Part shown: in pieces, positions 17,267 through 27,456 of the stretch | How the letters are laid out: every line of letters starts with the position of its first letter | Numbering within the stretch: position 1 is the first letter of the stretch | DNA from: Stentor coeruleus | Lineage: Eukaryota; Ciliophora; Heterotrichea; Heterotrichida; Stentoridae | DNA: 64,000 nt | Assembly (NCBI GenBank): GCA_001970955.1 | Contig: MPUH01000034.1 | Span: 1 to 64,000, forward strand | Direction of reading: 5' to 3' | Notes under the pieces: model-generated | The model's input: only the letters and a program-made list of their open reading frames with translations | Database searches by the model: none | Told to the model about the DNA's origin: nothing | Translations under genes and position numbers: made by a program

Positions 17267-18880
17267 ATGGAAAAAATTGTTAAAGAAAACCAATATCTTG
17301 CGAAGTCTATACAGAAATTAGCATCTGAATCTTCGGGGAAAAAGATTAAAAAATTGAAGATTCATAACGGTGAAGGGGTATTTCAACGTGCTACAAAGTT
17401 AAAGAATATGTATTCTTTAGCTAATCTGAATAAAAAAACTTTGAAAGTGAAAAGTAATGCTTTAGACCCTTTGCATAAAGAAAAAAGACAATTATTTAGG
17501 AAATCAAGCATGATTGGAAAAAGAAACGCAAGCAACGATGGAAAAAATGATAAAGCACCAACTGAGAAATATAGGGGAAATTCTGTATCTAATCAAGAAG
17601 AATGGGATTTTAATCTTGTGCCTTTAAGTCCAGATCAAGTACTTTCAAAATTTTCAAAGTATCTGGCAACATATGAATTTAATGAAATACTATCTTATCC
17701 TAATATATATTATATAGCTGCTGGGCTAAATAAATTAGAAATCAGCCCAAACAAAAATAACAGAGAATTTGATGATGACCAAAACGATTATCTTCTAGTC
17801 AAAGATGATCATATTGCATATAGATATCAGATATTAAAAATAATAGGTCAAGGATCATATGGGGAAGTAGTCAAAGTTTATGACCATAAAGAGAGAAAGC
17901 ACATGGCTCTTAAGATTATAAAAAACATAAAATCTATAATGTATCAAGCAAAACTTGAAGCTAAAATCTTATATAAATTATTATCAGACCCTAGCATCCC
18001 TGAAGAAGTAATTCATGTCAAAGATTATTTTTTCTTTCGAAATCATTTAATAGGAGTATTTGACCTTATGGAATTAAACTTATATCAATACATGAAAACT
18101 AAAAACTTCAACCCTCTCCCACTAAGTGAAATCAAAGATATAGCGCACCAACTATTAAAAGCAATGAAATTTTACCACAAACTAGGGATAATCCATTGTG
18201 ATTTAAAACCAGAAAATATTATGTTCATCAACAACAAAACCCGTGTTGTGACAATTGACTTTGGCACAGCTTGTTTTGAAGGTAAAAGATTATTTACTTA
18301 TATACAAAGTAGATACTATCGATCACCTGAAGTTATATTAGAAATTGGATATGATAAAAAAATTGACATCTGGTCTTTTGGATGTGTTATTGCAGAATTA
18401 GCTATTGGAAGACCAATTTTCCCTGGAAGGGATGAGTTTGATCAATTTATGTCGATAGTAGAAGTACTTGGTATGCCACCAAATTATATGTTTGAGAAGT
18501 CATCAAAACATTTAGCTATTAAAGAAAATTTTAAAATGCTAACGAAAAATTATTTTAATTGTGGGAAAGTTAAAATACCTGGAAGTAAAAATTTAAGAAG
18601 TTTAATGCCGAATTATCAGAATGTGTTTTATGAGTTTTTGGAAAGTAATATATATGTAGAATGTTTGGTTTGGGAACCTGAAAACAGGCTTACTGCTGAG
18701 TCAGCTTTAGAGCATGAGTTTATGAAAGCTGCATTTACAAGAAGACATCCTAGTCTTCCAGAGTTGAAATTGGATAAAATTATGCCTAAAAATAGAACTT
18801 TAAGTACACATAGTAAAGCCCAATTCGATCATCCACTAACTTTTCGAGGTAACAAAAAGTCTTTCTTCAATGTACAGTAA
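17267..18880 (+). CDS. Class 2 DYRK dual-specificity protein kinase
   Basis: A 537-residue kinase. A basic N-terminal region leads into the class 2 DYRK homology box (LSPDQVLSKFSKYLATYEFN, then SYPNIYYIAAGLNK at about 120-160). The family linker follows (FDDDQ...DHIAYRYQILKIIGQGSYG). The Gly loop starts at 194, the catalytic Lys is in MALKII at 216, HCDLKPEN has Asp312, and DFG is Asp331. The activation loop is FTYIQSRYYRSPE. Tyr345 corresponds to the autophosphorylated Tyr of the YxY motif, while the first Tyr is Phe. DYRK2-type kinases regulate growth, cell-cycle and protein condensates. It follows BTAF1 by 158 bp on the same strand. Whether it is orthologous to DYRK2/3/4 or to yeast Pom1 cannot be settled. 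Confidence 0.93.
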   Translation: MEKIVKENQYLAKSIQKLASESSGKKIKKLKIHNGEGVFQRATKLKNMYSLANLNKKTLKVKSNALDPLHKEKRQLFRKSSMIGKRNASNDGKNDKAPTEKYRGNSVSNQEEWDFNLVPLSPDQVLSKFSKYLATYEFNEILSYPNIYYIAAGLNKLEISPNKNNREFDDDQNDYLLVKDDHIAYRYQILKIIGQGSYGEVVKVYDHKERKHMALKIIKNIKSIMYQAKLEAKILYKLLSDPSIPEEVIHVKDYFFFRNHLIGVFDLMELNLYQYMKTKNFNPLPLSEIKDIAHQLLKAMKFYHKLGIIHCDLKPENIMFINNKTRVVTIDFGTACFEGKRLFTYIQSRYYRSPEVILEIGYDKKIDIWSFGCVIAELAIGRPIFPGRDEFDQFMSIVEVLGMPPNYMFEKSSKHLAIKENFKMLTKNYFNCGKVKIPGSKNLRSLMPNYQNVFYEFLESNIYVECLVWEPENRLTAESALEHEFMKAAFTRRHPSLPELKLDKIMPKNRTLSTHSKAQFDHPLTFRGNKKSFFNVQ

Positions 18881-19337
18881 GACTAATTAATAAAATTCTA
18901 AAATCAAACTCTTATATGAATAACTCTAAAAAAAAATTCAAATTTAATTCATTATCATGATTAAATAACCATATCATAAAATCTAAATCAAGTCTTCTTT
19001 AAATTTCATACTAACTACTAAAACAAACTATTTTATAAATAGTCATTCCATATGCAATTCTACATAATTTATCATATCTCCACAAAAAGCTTACCAAAAA
19101 TTCAAAAAAATAACCGATCAAAATTCTATTCTAAAATTCTTATGATAATTTCTTTTCTTTCTTTTTAATACTTTAACTCCATAAACGTTCATATCAAACC
19201 TAAACTTCAAAACTTTTCAATTATATTAAAATCTCATAAAGGCTTCAAAAATTAAACCAACCAATTAAAAGTCTAATGACTGTAATTATTATTCATTATA
19301 TGAATATGAAATCCATCTAAAATTATGGTTAATAAAT
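18881..19337. other. Intergenic region upstream of the CHCHD2 gene
   Basis: A 457-bp gap rich in A and C with almost no G on the + strand. It is the 3' flank of the DYRK gene and the promoter region of the CHCHD2 gene. No ORF or RNA gene is supported. Confidence 0.5.
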
Positions 19338-19733
19338 ATGGCTAGAAGAGGAGGCGGAGGATTTAGAAGAGCAAGTCCAAGTCCAGGACCATCAAGATCA
19401 ACAAGAACAGCAGCGGCGCCTTCACACCAGGCTCCCCCACCTCAAACACAACAAAAACCAGGAATGATGAGTGGGCTCGGAGGAACTTTAATGCAAGGAA
19501 TGGCTTTTGGAGCTGGTAGTGAAGTTGCACATCAAGCTGTAAGAGGAGTAATGGGAACAGGTAGCGGTAGTGGTCATAATGAAGCAGCACCACAATCAGC
19601 ACCTCAGACTTATAATGAACCATGCTTTCAGGAAAACCAGAATTTCATGAATTGCCTGCAATTTAGCAAAAATGACATTAGCCAATGCCAAAGCTATCTT
19701 GACTTGTTCAAACAATGCAAGGGACAATTCTAA
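19338..19733 (+). CDS. CHCHD2: CHCHD2/CHCHD10 (Mix17) family mitochondrial twin CX9C protein
   Basis: A 131-residue protein. The N-terminus (MARRGGGGFRRASPSP...) is Arg/Ser/Pro/Ala-rich and fits a weak mitochondrial targeting sequence. A Gly/Ala-rich hydrophobic stretch at about 43-75 (MMSGLGGTLMQGMAFGAG...VAHQAVRGVMG) is the family's conserved segment. The CHCH domain follows with two exact CX9C motifs, Cys96/Cys106 and Cys117/Cys127. Such proteins are oxidised by Mia40 in the intermembrane space and act with MICOS and complex IV. The length and domain order match Mix17/CHCHD2. No intron interrupts it. Confidence 0.92.
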   Translation: MARRGGGGFRRASPSPGPSRSTRTAAAPSHQAPPPQTQQKPGMMSGLGGTLMQGMAFGAGSEVAHQAVRGVMGTGSGSGHNEAAPQSAPQTYNEPCFQENQNFMNCLQFSKNDISQCQSYLDLFKQCKGQF

Positions 19734-20541
19734 GTTAGTAATTTTTAGATGTTTTCTTTAAGAGTTTAGATCTGGTCAGAAAAAATTTATTTAGAAAAGT
19801 CTAGAAAATTCTAAGTTTTAAGGGAAAGTAAGAATGGAATTGAGTCTGAATGCTGAGATTATGATGAAGGGAGGGTTTTGGGGGAGTTGTTAGATGGGTA
19901 AAGGAAAAATTGTGTAGATTTTTTTGAAGGTGGGCTGGATGGATTTAAGATGAATAATGATTTGGAAGATGATTGCTGATTGATGTGAAAAATAGAAAGT
20001 TTGGGGAAGAAAAGTATTAATTGGTTTAGAAAAAAATATAGAAGGGTTTTTTGATATTGTTTATGAAAGTTATACTGTGAAAAGAGGATTATATGTTTGT
20101 CTGTTAGAGTTTAGTAGATAAATTATAGAACATAACACCAAGACTTTTATGCTTTCATAAAATTCTAGAGTTATTAGGTGAAATTATCAAGAAAAAAAAA
20201 TAGTTTTTTCATACTGTCTTTTAGCTGTATAATGTACATAAATATCTTTGAAATACCAGAAGGGGCACCTCAAAATGTTTAATCATAATTCTGGTAACCA
20301 TTTGTTGAGCAGAATTTCATAAAGTAGCCTCTTTCTCCAAAAATCAGCAAGTATATTTGGGCCTAATTTTGGTTATGAAACTACCCTATATGGCATCATA
20401 ATCTATTTAATTCAATCTTCTTCTGAGAATTCCATATTTTTACATTCAAAAACATATTCCAAAAATCCCACAACATAAATAAAATTATGTTTAAAAAACC
20501 CAAATCCTCCACAAAATTTATAAAACTCTCTAAAATTATAT
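19734..20541. other. Convergent intergenic region with a base-skew switch
   Basis: This 808-bp gap lies between the 3' ends of the CHCHD2 gene (+) and CCT8 (-). The first ~450 bases are G-rich and C-poor on the + strand. The last ~200 are C-rich and G-poor. Each gene is therefore followed by G/T-rich sequence on its own strand. No ORF of interest. Confidence 0.5.
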
Positions 20542-22149
20542 CTAATCGTCCTCCATCACCGGTTTTTTATTAAGATTTGGTCCTCCTGCAGGCTTAGCCA
20601 TAATAATCTGATCAATCCTTAAAACAGTCAACGCCACATCACTTGCAAGTTTAATCGCCCACTGTTTTGTCACCAAATGATCCACAACTTCCTCTGACAT
20701 ATCCTTAACCGATCCATTTTCTACATCAACCCCGACCTTAAAATTATTCTCAGCATAAATCTTTGGTAAAATATAATTAGGATCAGCTCCTGAAGTTTCA
20801 GCCAATGTTTTAGGAATAATTTCAAAAACTTGTCCATATCTAAGTACAGCATATTGATCTAATCCTGGATTACTCATAGCATAAGATTTAACTCTTTTAG
20901 CAATCTCTGCCTCACAAGCTCCAGCTCCAGCAACAAATCTCTGATCTTTAGTTAATGACCTAAAAGTATTCAAAGCATCATCAAGTGCACGTTCAGTATC
21001 ATCCATAACATTTTGTGTAGAAGCTCTAATAACAATAGTTGCAACTTTAGAGCTTTCGCTTTCTCTTCTGAAAATCGTCACTTTAGTACTGCTGATTTCT
21101 TCACTTGAAACTTCATCAGCAAAACCAATTTCTTCAGCAATAGGTGCCCCAAGTCTAACTACAGCGATCGCTCCAAGCATTCTGGCAACTCTTCTAAGTT
21201 CGAATTTAGAGTTAATTTTGACGACCATAATGTTTTTGAGTTCTAAAAAGTGCATGACGATTTCTGAGACTGACCCACCAAGAACTAATACTTGGATTCC
21301 AGCGGCATGAATATCTTCAACAAGTTTTTGGGCTATTTCCTCTTCACCTCTTGAATAGCTTTTAAGCTCAGCAGCAGTTTTTATAAGTACCGTACCTTTA
21401 GTATCAGATTGTTGTGGATCTAAAGGACAATTATAAACTGCAACTTTAGCGTTTTTAACATGTTTAACAGTCCCTTCAGCAGGTCTTGGAATAACCATTC
21501 CTCTATAAGTCTGAGTCTGGTCCAGGACTCCACCTTGGATTTTCACAACCCTAACATTTTCTAAGTCAAATCTCTGACCTGAATCAGTGACTATTATACA
21601 CGCTTCAGCCACACAAGATGCTAAATGCCCTTCATAACCATAAACTTTACTTGCTATCACTGGAGTCAAAGCTTTGACAACTTGAGTTTTATCTGATTGA
21701 TTAGTAACATTAAACACCGCAAGTTCATGAAGTATTGAGTCCACATATCTTGATGCTTTCTCATAACCTGTTATTATATCACTTGGATGAAGACCTGTTT
21801 GGATAAGCTCTTCTGCCATTCTTAGAAGCTCACCCGCGAGAATCACCACGAGATTTGTCCCATCGCCTACTTCAGTCTCTTGAAGCTTTGCTGCCATTAC
21901 TATAAGCCTTGCTGCTGGATGATGTACATCAAGTTCTTTCATTATTGTTGCCGCGTCTGTTGTCACGAAAAGCTTTTCAAGATTGTTTACGACCATTTTG
22001 TTCAGACCATATGGGCCTAAGGATGTACGGGTTATTGTTGAAAGCTGCTTACAGGCTTCGATGTTCTTGAGCATAGCTTCTTCTACACCTGAGTAATGTC
22101 TTGCTCCGTCTTTCAAGAGACTTTGCAGGCCACCAGAATTTTGGAACAT
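20542..22149 (-). CDS. CCT8: T-complex protein 1 subunit theta (CCT8), cytosolic chaperonin
   Basis: A 535-residue group II chaperonin subunit. The start (GGLQSLLKDGARHYSGVEEAM) and EACKQLSTITRTSLGPYGLNKM match the theta subunit. So do NNLEKLFVTTDAATIMKEL, HHPAARLIVMAAKLQETEVG and the ATP-site DGTN. A second ATP-site segment is GAGACEAEIAKRV. Eight different CCT subunits form the double-ring TRiC complex that folds actin, tubulin and other proteins. The length is normal for the family. The start is the first ATG, right at the conserved N-terminus. No intron is present. Confidence 0.96.
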   Translation of the reverse strand: MFQNSGGLQSLLKDGARHYSGVEEAMLKNIEACKQLSTITRTSLGPYGLNKMVVNNLEKLFVTTDAATIMKELDVHHPAARLIVMAAKLQETEVGDGTNLVVILAGELLRMAEELIQTGLHPSDIITGYEKASRYVDSILHELAVFNVTNQSDKTQVVKALTPVIASKVYGYEGHLASCVAEACIIVTDSGQRFDLENVRVVKIQGGVLDQTQTYRGMVIPRPAEGTVKHVKNAKVAVYNCPLDPQQSDTKGTVLIKTAAELKSYSRGEEEIAQKLVEDIHAAGIQVLVLGGSVSEIVMHFLELKNIMVVKINSKFELRRVARMLGAIAVVRLGAPIAEEIGFADEVSSEEISSTKVTIFRRESESSKVATIVIRASTQNVMDDTERALDDALNTFRSLTKDQRFVAGAGACEAEIAKRVKSYAMSNPGLDQYAVLRYGQVFEIIPKTLAETSGADPNYILPKIYAENNFKVGVDVENGSVKDMSEEVVDHLVTKQWAIKLASDVALTVLRIDQIIMAKPAGGPNLNKKPVMEDD

Positions 22150-22785
22150 TTTATTATTAGATATTTAGACCTTGAGGATATGGGGTCGATTGAGGGGAGG
22201 ATTTTTGGAGAGGAAGAGGTTTTTGATTGAAGTGTGGATTAGAGAAAGGTAGAAAAATTTTTTTATGAGAAATTATAGGATGGATATGTGATTAGGAGAA
22301 TTTTATTTTTTGTAAGATGCTTTGTGTGATGATTTTTTAAGGTATTTGGAGGAGTTGGGTTTCAGGTAGTATTGATGCTAATTTACTTGGAATTTTTTAT
22401 GAGGGCAGTTTTAATGGTATTAATGTTTGATAGGATGAGCAATGGATGGTGATATTTTATTTATTAGAATTTTTAGTGTTTTATTTGGAGTATTTTATAA
22501 GATATTAATAGGGAAAAGTATATAACATGTTAATTACTATGATTTCAAATGTATACAACCTTATAATTTACCTAATTCAAATTGGCATACCTTTAAATCA
22601 CAATATCTTATTATCCTTTTGTTTCTAATATCTCTAAACAAAATAAAACATTTTTAATAAAAATTTAACCTCTTCAAAAAAACATATTACACTGACCTTT
22701 ATAGTTTTCCTTCAACATCCGCATATTTTTACTAAACTTTAAAACTATTAATTTTATCATTTTCACTTCACATAATCAAAAAAAT
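22150..22785. promoter_or_regulatory. Divergent promoter region with a GC-skew switch near 22550
   Basis: The gap between CCT8 (-) and the spliced hypothetical gene (+). From 22150 to about 22540 the + strand is rich in G and nearly free of C. From about 22550 to 22785 it is rich in C and nearly free of G. Each gene is thus preceded by C/A-rich sequence on its own coding strand. No ORF is supported. Confidence 0.6.
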
Positions 22786-23436
22786 ATGATTCCCAGACGC
22801 CAAATCGGATCTTTTAACTCATACTACCCCTGGCCCATACAGTAACTCCCACACAGAGACATCAACAAACGTGGTTGTACCGCCCCAAGACCAGAAAAGC
22901 AAGAAAACCTCTTTATCCCATCCAGAGTTCCAACAAGTTCATCCAAATACGCCGATCCCAAAATACCAAACACGAAAGTTTCAATTAAGCCTTCAGGATT
23001 TAAATCCTATAAACCTCGTGAGCCGATTAGAACTATATCCTCATTTTCTTCAGATACAGCATCATATATAGATCAAAGACCAACAACAAATGCATACATG
23101 CCAATAAGCCCAATACCTGAAGATATAGAGCATGTATGGGAAGAAGGAAATAAACGTCCAAAAACTCAAAATGAGAAATGTAGGAGAAAAATTATAGTCC
23201 CTCAAGCTAAAGAACATAATTCTGAACCATTTCCTGTACGAGGTGGGAATAATGGAGGTAGAACACTTTTTGATGTCCCGATAATAGTTATAAAAGATGA
23301 TAAAAATCGAAGAATCGCTAGTGCTAGGAAGAATATTGGGTCTAGAGCAGGACCAAGACCATCAACTTTTAAACCTACACGGAGTACTTTTGCTTCAAGT
23401 TTAGATCAGGAGTTTTTGGAATTGTTTCAGATGTAA
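22786..23436 (+). CDS. Hypothetical 211-residue protein, one 15-nt intron
   Basis: Exon 1 is 22786-22841 and exon 2 is 22857-23436. The intron at 22842-22856 is GTAACTCCCACACAG. Without splicing the frame ends after 19 codons; with it one frame runs for 211 residues from MIPRRQIGSFNSYYPWPIQ to SLDQEFLELFQM. The protein is basic, rich in Ser/Pro/Lys/Arg and probably disordered. It contains SPIPEDIEHVWEE, VRGGNNGGRTLFDVPIIVI and SRAGPRPSTFKPTRSTF. I recognise no family. It may be a cytoskeletal or nuclear accessory protein, but nothing in the sequence decides that. Confidence 0.72.
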
Positions 23437-23639
23437 ATTTTCTATTTAATTTGGGTATGATTAAATTTTTATATGATATTTGCATAAAAATCAAGGATTT
23501 TTGTATATGATAAATGAAGTTTTGGTTGTTTTTAAAGCAATGCTTTGAAAAAAAAAATTAAAGCAGATGAAGAGTATGGTAATTTGTATAGAAAAATGAT
23601 ATTTTTTGATTTTGGTTTATTAATACAGTATTAATTACA

Positions 23640-24149
23640 TTACTTGTTAATATCTATAATTTCCCCTAGTTTATTCACAAGCTTGCCCTCAAGGATTGGC
23701 CTTAGTTTCTGCAGTTCTTTTTCAAAGTCCATTTCTTCATCGTCATTCCCGTTTTGAATAATATCATCAAGAGCTATTTGACAGACTTGGCATTCGCAAG
23801 CTGCAGCATTACCTTCCAATAGAACTTGTGCGATATCTAAATGTCTTTTTTCCACAGCCTACATACAATTTACTTCATGAAAAGGATTTCTATTTTGAAT
23901 ATTGCAGATATTAGGAAAAGCTCCATGGCTGAGCAAAGCTAATATTGTTTCTTTGCTCCCAGAGGCTGCTGCAATATGAAGTGGTGATGAGTATGTAGGA
24001 TATAATAGTATATTTACATTATTTCCTTTGGATATATATGCACATATTTCTTCGTATCTGTTTTGCTCGCATAAGATTTGAAGGTATGGAGCTTTGTCTG
24101 TTTGGGGGAGTGACTTTGAACAGCAAGGACAGCTTGTGTTTGTGGCCAT
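23640..24149 (-). CDS. Small ankyrin-repeat protein, one 15-nt intron
   Basis: On the minus strand exon 1 is 24149-23874 and exon 2 is 23858-23640. The intron 23859-23873 reads GTAAATTGTATGTAG. Splicing gives 164 residues and completes an ankyrin repeat across the junction (NRNPFHE joined to AVEKRHLDIAQVLLEGNA). Before it is SSPLHIAAASGSKETILALL, a second repeat. The N-terminus has a Cys cluster (CPCCSK), and ACECQVC follows the repeats; these may bind zinc. The C-terminal ~50 residues are acidic then helical. Ankyrin repeats mediate protein binding; the partner is unknown. Confidence 0.82.
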
Positions 24150-24651
24150 TTTATAAAATATTATAATGGTCTCGAGAGATTTGGGACATGGAAATTTTTA
24201 TGGGAAATTAAGTTAAAAAATTTTTGATGGAGAATAAAGAGAGAAGATGTGTATTTTTTTTTAAAGGATAATGAAGGAAAAATATAAAATTTTAGATAGC
24301 TTGGGGGTTTTGTATGGAAGGAAAAGTTTTTAGAAGAATGGATTAGACTTTATGATTTAGGATATGGATTCGAGTTTTTTATTTGGAGGATTAGGATTTG
24401 TGAATTAGAGTGAGTTTGAGTTTGAAAAAAGAGGAGGAATTAAATATTATTTGTGATAATGTTAAGAGGATTATTAGAGGGTTATGAGATGATGATTTAA
24501 TGTAAAAATAATAAAATTTTAATTGGATATTGATTATAGAGTTGTGTAAGTTAGGAGGTTGAAAAATGGTCGAATAGCGGGTTTTATAAATAGTGTATAA
24601 AGAAAGAAATTATGATAATTTAATTTTGTTTAAGAAAACTGCACAGGATGN

Positions 24652-24880
24652 AACTCTAAAAAAAGAACTCAAAAAAAATACAGAAAATCAACTTAAAGAC
24701 TTAAAATTACATGAAATAGTGCTCTACAGCACAAAATTTTAAAAAATCATTAAAGAAAAACTACCAACAAAAGCAAAAAACATTGATAACTTAATCAAAA
24801 CTTTATAGAAAGCATTTACACAACAAGAAAGCGAACTACAAAAAAGGAACTTGGTCCCTAATCGGGGGACGATTTATTAA
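24652..24880 (+). pseudogene. Protein-like stretch interrupted by TAA and TAG
   Basis: Directly after the N at 24651, the frame beginning ACT CTA (24653) reads as a Lys/Glu/Leu-rich helical protein for 70-odd codons. It includes KNTENQLKDLKLHEIVLYST, IIKEKLPTKAKNIDNLIKTL and KAFTQQESELQKRNLVPN. One TAA and one TAG fall inside. Both sit where a Gln would be natural, and a further TAA closes the open part. It could be a decayed gene, chance, or a piece from a ciliate that reads TAA/TAG as Gln joined at the N. I recognise no family. Confidence 0.3.
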
Positions 24881-25020
24881 TCTAATCTAATCTAAAGTTC
24901 ATGTAAAAATCAATATGCCGATTATAAATTTAAATAGTAAGTGTATTTTATAGAGATATTACTTTAATTGAAGATAATTAAATGATAATCATATTTTTTG
25001 TAACAAATAATAGTTGTTTT

Positions 25021-25203
25021 CTGGAAATTAGCACTGAAGGTAACTCATGTTGAACAAATGATGGAGCATATTTTATAGTTCTTTGCATTGCCAAGGGTGT
25101 GCTTAAGCGCGCGGAAAATCATTAATTATTATTATCTGGAAATTAGCACTGAAGGTAACTCATGTTGAACAAATGATGGAGCATATTTTATAGTCCTTTG
25201 CAT
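25021..25203. repeat. Direct repeat, 68 bp, copies 47 bp apart
   Basis: Positions 25021-25088 and 25136-25203 match except for one base near the end (AGTTCTT versus AGTCCTT). Both begin CTGGAAATTAGCACTGAAGG. The 47-bp spacer holds an unusually GC-rich piece (GCTTAAGCGCGCGG). The mismatch argues against a simple assembly echo, so a real duplication or collapsed alleles are both possible. Confidence 0.8.
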
Positions 25204-25604
25204 AAGTGAAAAGCTTAAAAATATAGTTGGAAAGTCTTAGGGACAAAAGTATATTTGGCTATGGTGAGTAAAACACTAAACTTTTTCTAATAAATCCTAG
25301 CATATCTTATTCAAAAAGTTTTGAAATCAGCAAATATAAATATACACCAAGTAGTCTATATAAAGCTAAATGGATAATTCGTATTTCTGTCTTAGTTTAC
25401 TCAAAAATCTAAAATTTCCCTATTGAAAAATCAATGAAATATTATTTCTTTAAGACATCCTCTAATCAGTTCTTATTATAATATCATTAATACCTTAAAT
25501 AAGTATTTTATACCAAGAAAGTGATAAAATTCGTATTGGCAGTATCTATAATGCTGGCGATGGAGTTACAGCTATAATAGTTAAGAAAGAATAATAATTT
25601 GAAT

Positions 25605-27410
25605 ATGTCGACCAGTGGGTCGGAGAGTTCTGTTATTTATGATGACACGAAAGAAAGCGCAAAAGATTACAGACCAGGTGGTTATCATCCAATAGAAATC
25701 GGAGACATGTTCTTGAATAGATATTTAGTAGTACAAAAACTAGGGTGGGGTCATTTCTCAACAGTATGGTTATGTAAAGATCTAAACCACGGGACTTATG
25801 TAGCTATGAAAGTTCAAAAATCTGCTCCAAATTATACTGAAGCTGCCTTAGATGAAATAGACCTTCTACTAAAAATTTCCCAAAACACAAAAGAACCTCT
25901 CTGGGTTGAAGCAATGAAACAATACCATAGTCGAGATAAAAAAAATTTAGAAAAAAAAGAATCAAGTTTTGATCATTGTTATGTTGTACAACTTCTTAAT
26001 ACATTTAGTCATGTTGGGGTTAATGGAACACATGTTTGCTTGGTATTTGAAATGCTAGGGGTAAACTTATTAGAAATCATTAAGTTTTATCAGTATAAAG
26101 GTATTCCAATTCATTTATGTAGAAGTATAAGTAAACAGGTATTAATTGGCTTAGACTACCTGCATAAGATTTGTGGAATTATCCATACAGATTTGAAACC
26201 AGAAAATGTTCTTGTTCAACTAACTCAAGCACAACTAAAAGAGTTATTTATAAAAGGTATGATTGAAAACCGTGCACCTATAGAAGTAGTGGTAAAAGAA
26301 ACTATAACCCCTATATGCAAAGAGATCGATGACGAAAAGCAAAAAAAAATCGACAAAAAAAAACGTTACCGTAAACGTAAGCAAGAACAGAAAAAGCAAC
26401 AAAAGCAATTTTTACTTGAACACCCTGACTCTGAGGCTCAACTTCCAACTAAACCAAAGAAAAAAAAGCGTAAAAACAAAAAAAACCTAGAAAATCCAGA
26501 AAATCCACCAGAACTAAATCCTGATGAGTTATCAAATCCTCAAGTAATCGATCCAAATCTTCAAATAAAAATAGCAGACTTAGGAAATGCTTGTTGGGTT
26601 AACCATCATTATTCAACAGAGATCCAAACTCGTCAATATCGTTCACCAGAAGTAATTCTTGGAATAAACTACAATCATACTGCTGATATTTGGAGTTTCG
26701 CATGTATGCTTTTTGAACTTCTTACTGGAGACTTTCTTTTTGATCCAAGGTCCAATGAAGCTTTTGACAAAGATGAAGACCATCTTGCCCAAATGATAGA
26801 AACATTAGGTATCATGCCTCAAAGTTGGGCTCTTAGTGGCCAATATGCAAAAAAATTCCTTAACAGACGTGGAGAACTAAAAAATATCAAGCAACTAAAA
26901 ATTTGGTTATTAAAAGATGTGCTTATAGAGAAATATAGATTCAAATTATCTGAAGCTGAATTGCTTAATAACTTTTTGTTACCAATGCTAGAATTTCGTC
27001 CTGAAAAAAGAATCACTGCAGATTTGTGCTTAGAACATCCATGGCTAGTTTCTGGATCAGTAGACTACAAAATGTCTGAAGAAGACTATCAAAATTACAT
27101 AAATGAAGCAGAAATGAAAAGATTAGAAGCCATAGACCGATTAGAAAAAGAAAATTATGAGAATTTCCTCTTAAGAGCTCAAGAATTACAGAATACTATT
27201 GGAGAAGAAGAACCTTTACCTTATGAAATCCAAGAGCTCATGAAAAATAGGAGCTATGCCAGTACTCCAGATGTACCAGGAGAACTTTCAGCTGAAGAAT
27301 GTGATGTTGAAGATAATTGTAGCTCAAGTAGCTGGTTTGAAGATGAAGAACAAAAGGAGTCCTTGATGATTCATGAAGAAGACTATCATCGCCACTTTAG
27401 AGTTGATTAA
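25605..27410 (+). CDS. SRPK: SRPK-type SR-protein kinase
   Basis: About 601 residues from the ATG at 25605; an in-frame TTG six bases earlier is unlikely to be the start. The N-lobe opens with YRPGGYHPIEIGDMFLNRY, the SRPK signature. It has the Gly loop GWGHFSTVW at 47-55, the catalytic Lys69 (AMKVQKS) and HTDLKPEN (His194, Asp196). A Lys-rich spacer of about 110 residues (about 205-315) splits the kinase domain, as in all SRPKs. The C-lobe resumes with KIADLGNACW (Asp325) and IQTRQYRSPEVILG. SRPKs phosphorylate Arg-Ser repeats of splicing factors, which fits a genome with very small introns. The p24 gene follows 46 bp downstream. Confidence 0.94.
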   Translation: MSTSGSESSVIYDDTKESAKDYRPGGYHPIEIGDMFLNRYLVVQKLGWGHFSTVWLCKDLNHGTYVAMKVQKSAPNYTEAALDEIDLLLKISQNTKEPLWVEAMKQYHSRDKKNLEKKESSFDHCYVVQLLNTFSHVGVNGTHVCLVFEMLGVNLLEIIKFYQYKGIPIHLCRSISKQVLIGLDYLHKICGIIHTDLKPENVLVQLTQAQLKELFIKGMIENRAPIEVVVKETITPICKEIDDEKQKKIDKKKRYRKRKQEQKKQQKQFLLEHPDSEAQLPTKPKKKKRKNKKNLENPENPPELNPDELSNPQVIDPNLQIKIADLGNACWVNHHYSTEIQTRQYRSPEVILGINYNHTADIWSFACMLFELLTGDFLFDPRSNEAFDKDEDHLAQMIETLGIMPQSWALSGQYAKKFLNRRGELKNIKQLKIWLLKDVLIEKYRFKLSEAELLNNFLLPMLEFRPEKRITADLCLEHPWLVSGSVDYKMSEEDYQNYINEAEMKRLEAIDRLEKENYENFLLRAQELQNTIGEEEPLPYEIQELMKNRSYASTPDVPGELSAEECDVEDNCSSSSWFEDEEQKESLMIHEEDYHRHFRVD

Positions 27411-27456
27411 TAAAACTGGTATAGTGATTCCTAAAATAAATATATATATAATAAAC

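Larger units (their letters stand above)
24150..25604. other. Long intergenic region with an N, a protein-like remnant and a duplication
   Basis: 1455 bp between the ankyrin gene (-) and SRPK (+). The first ~450 bases are G-rich and C-poor on the + strand, as expected upstream of a minus-strand gene. An N sits at 24651. Two separate features inside (24652-24880 and 25021-25203) are listed on their own. A short GTCCC/GGGAC stem with a small loop lies at about 24855-24870. No intact gene is seen. Confidence 0.5.

Noticed and set aside
24840-24900. TCTAATCTAATCTAAAG near 24880 as a telomere-like repeat
   Set aside because: Only two to three imperfect units and the wrong motif for heterotrich telomeres.
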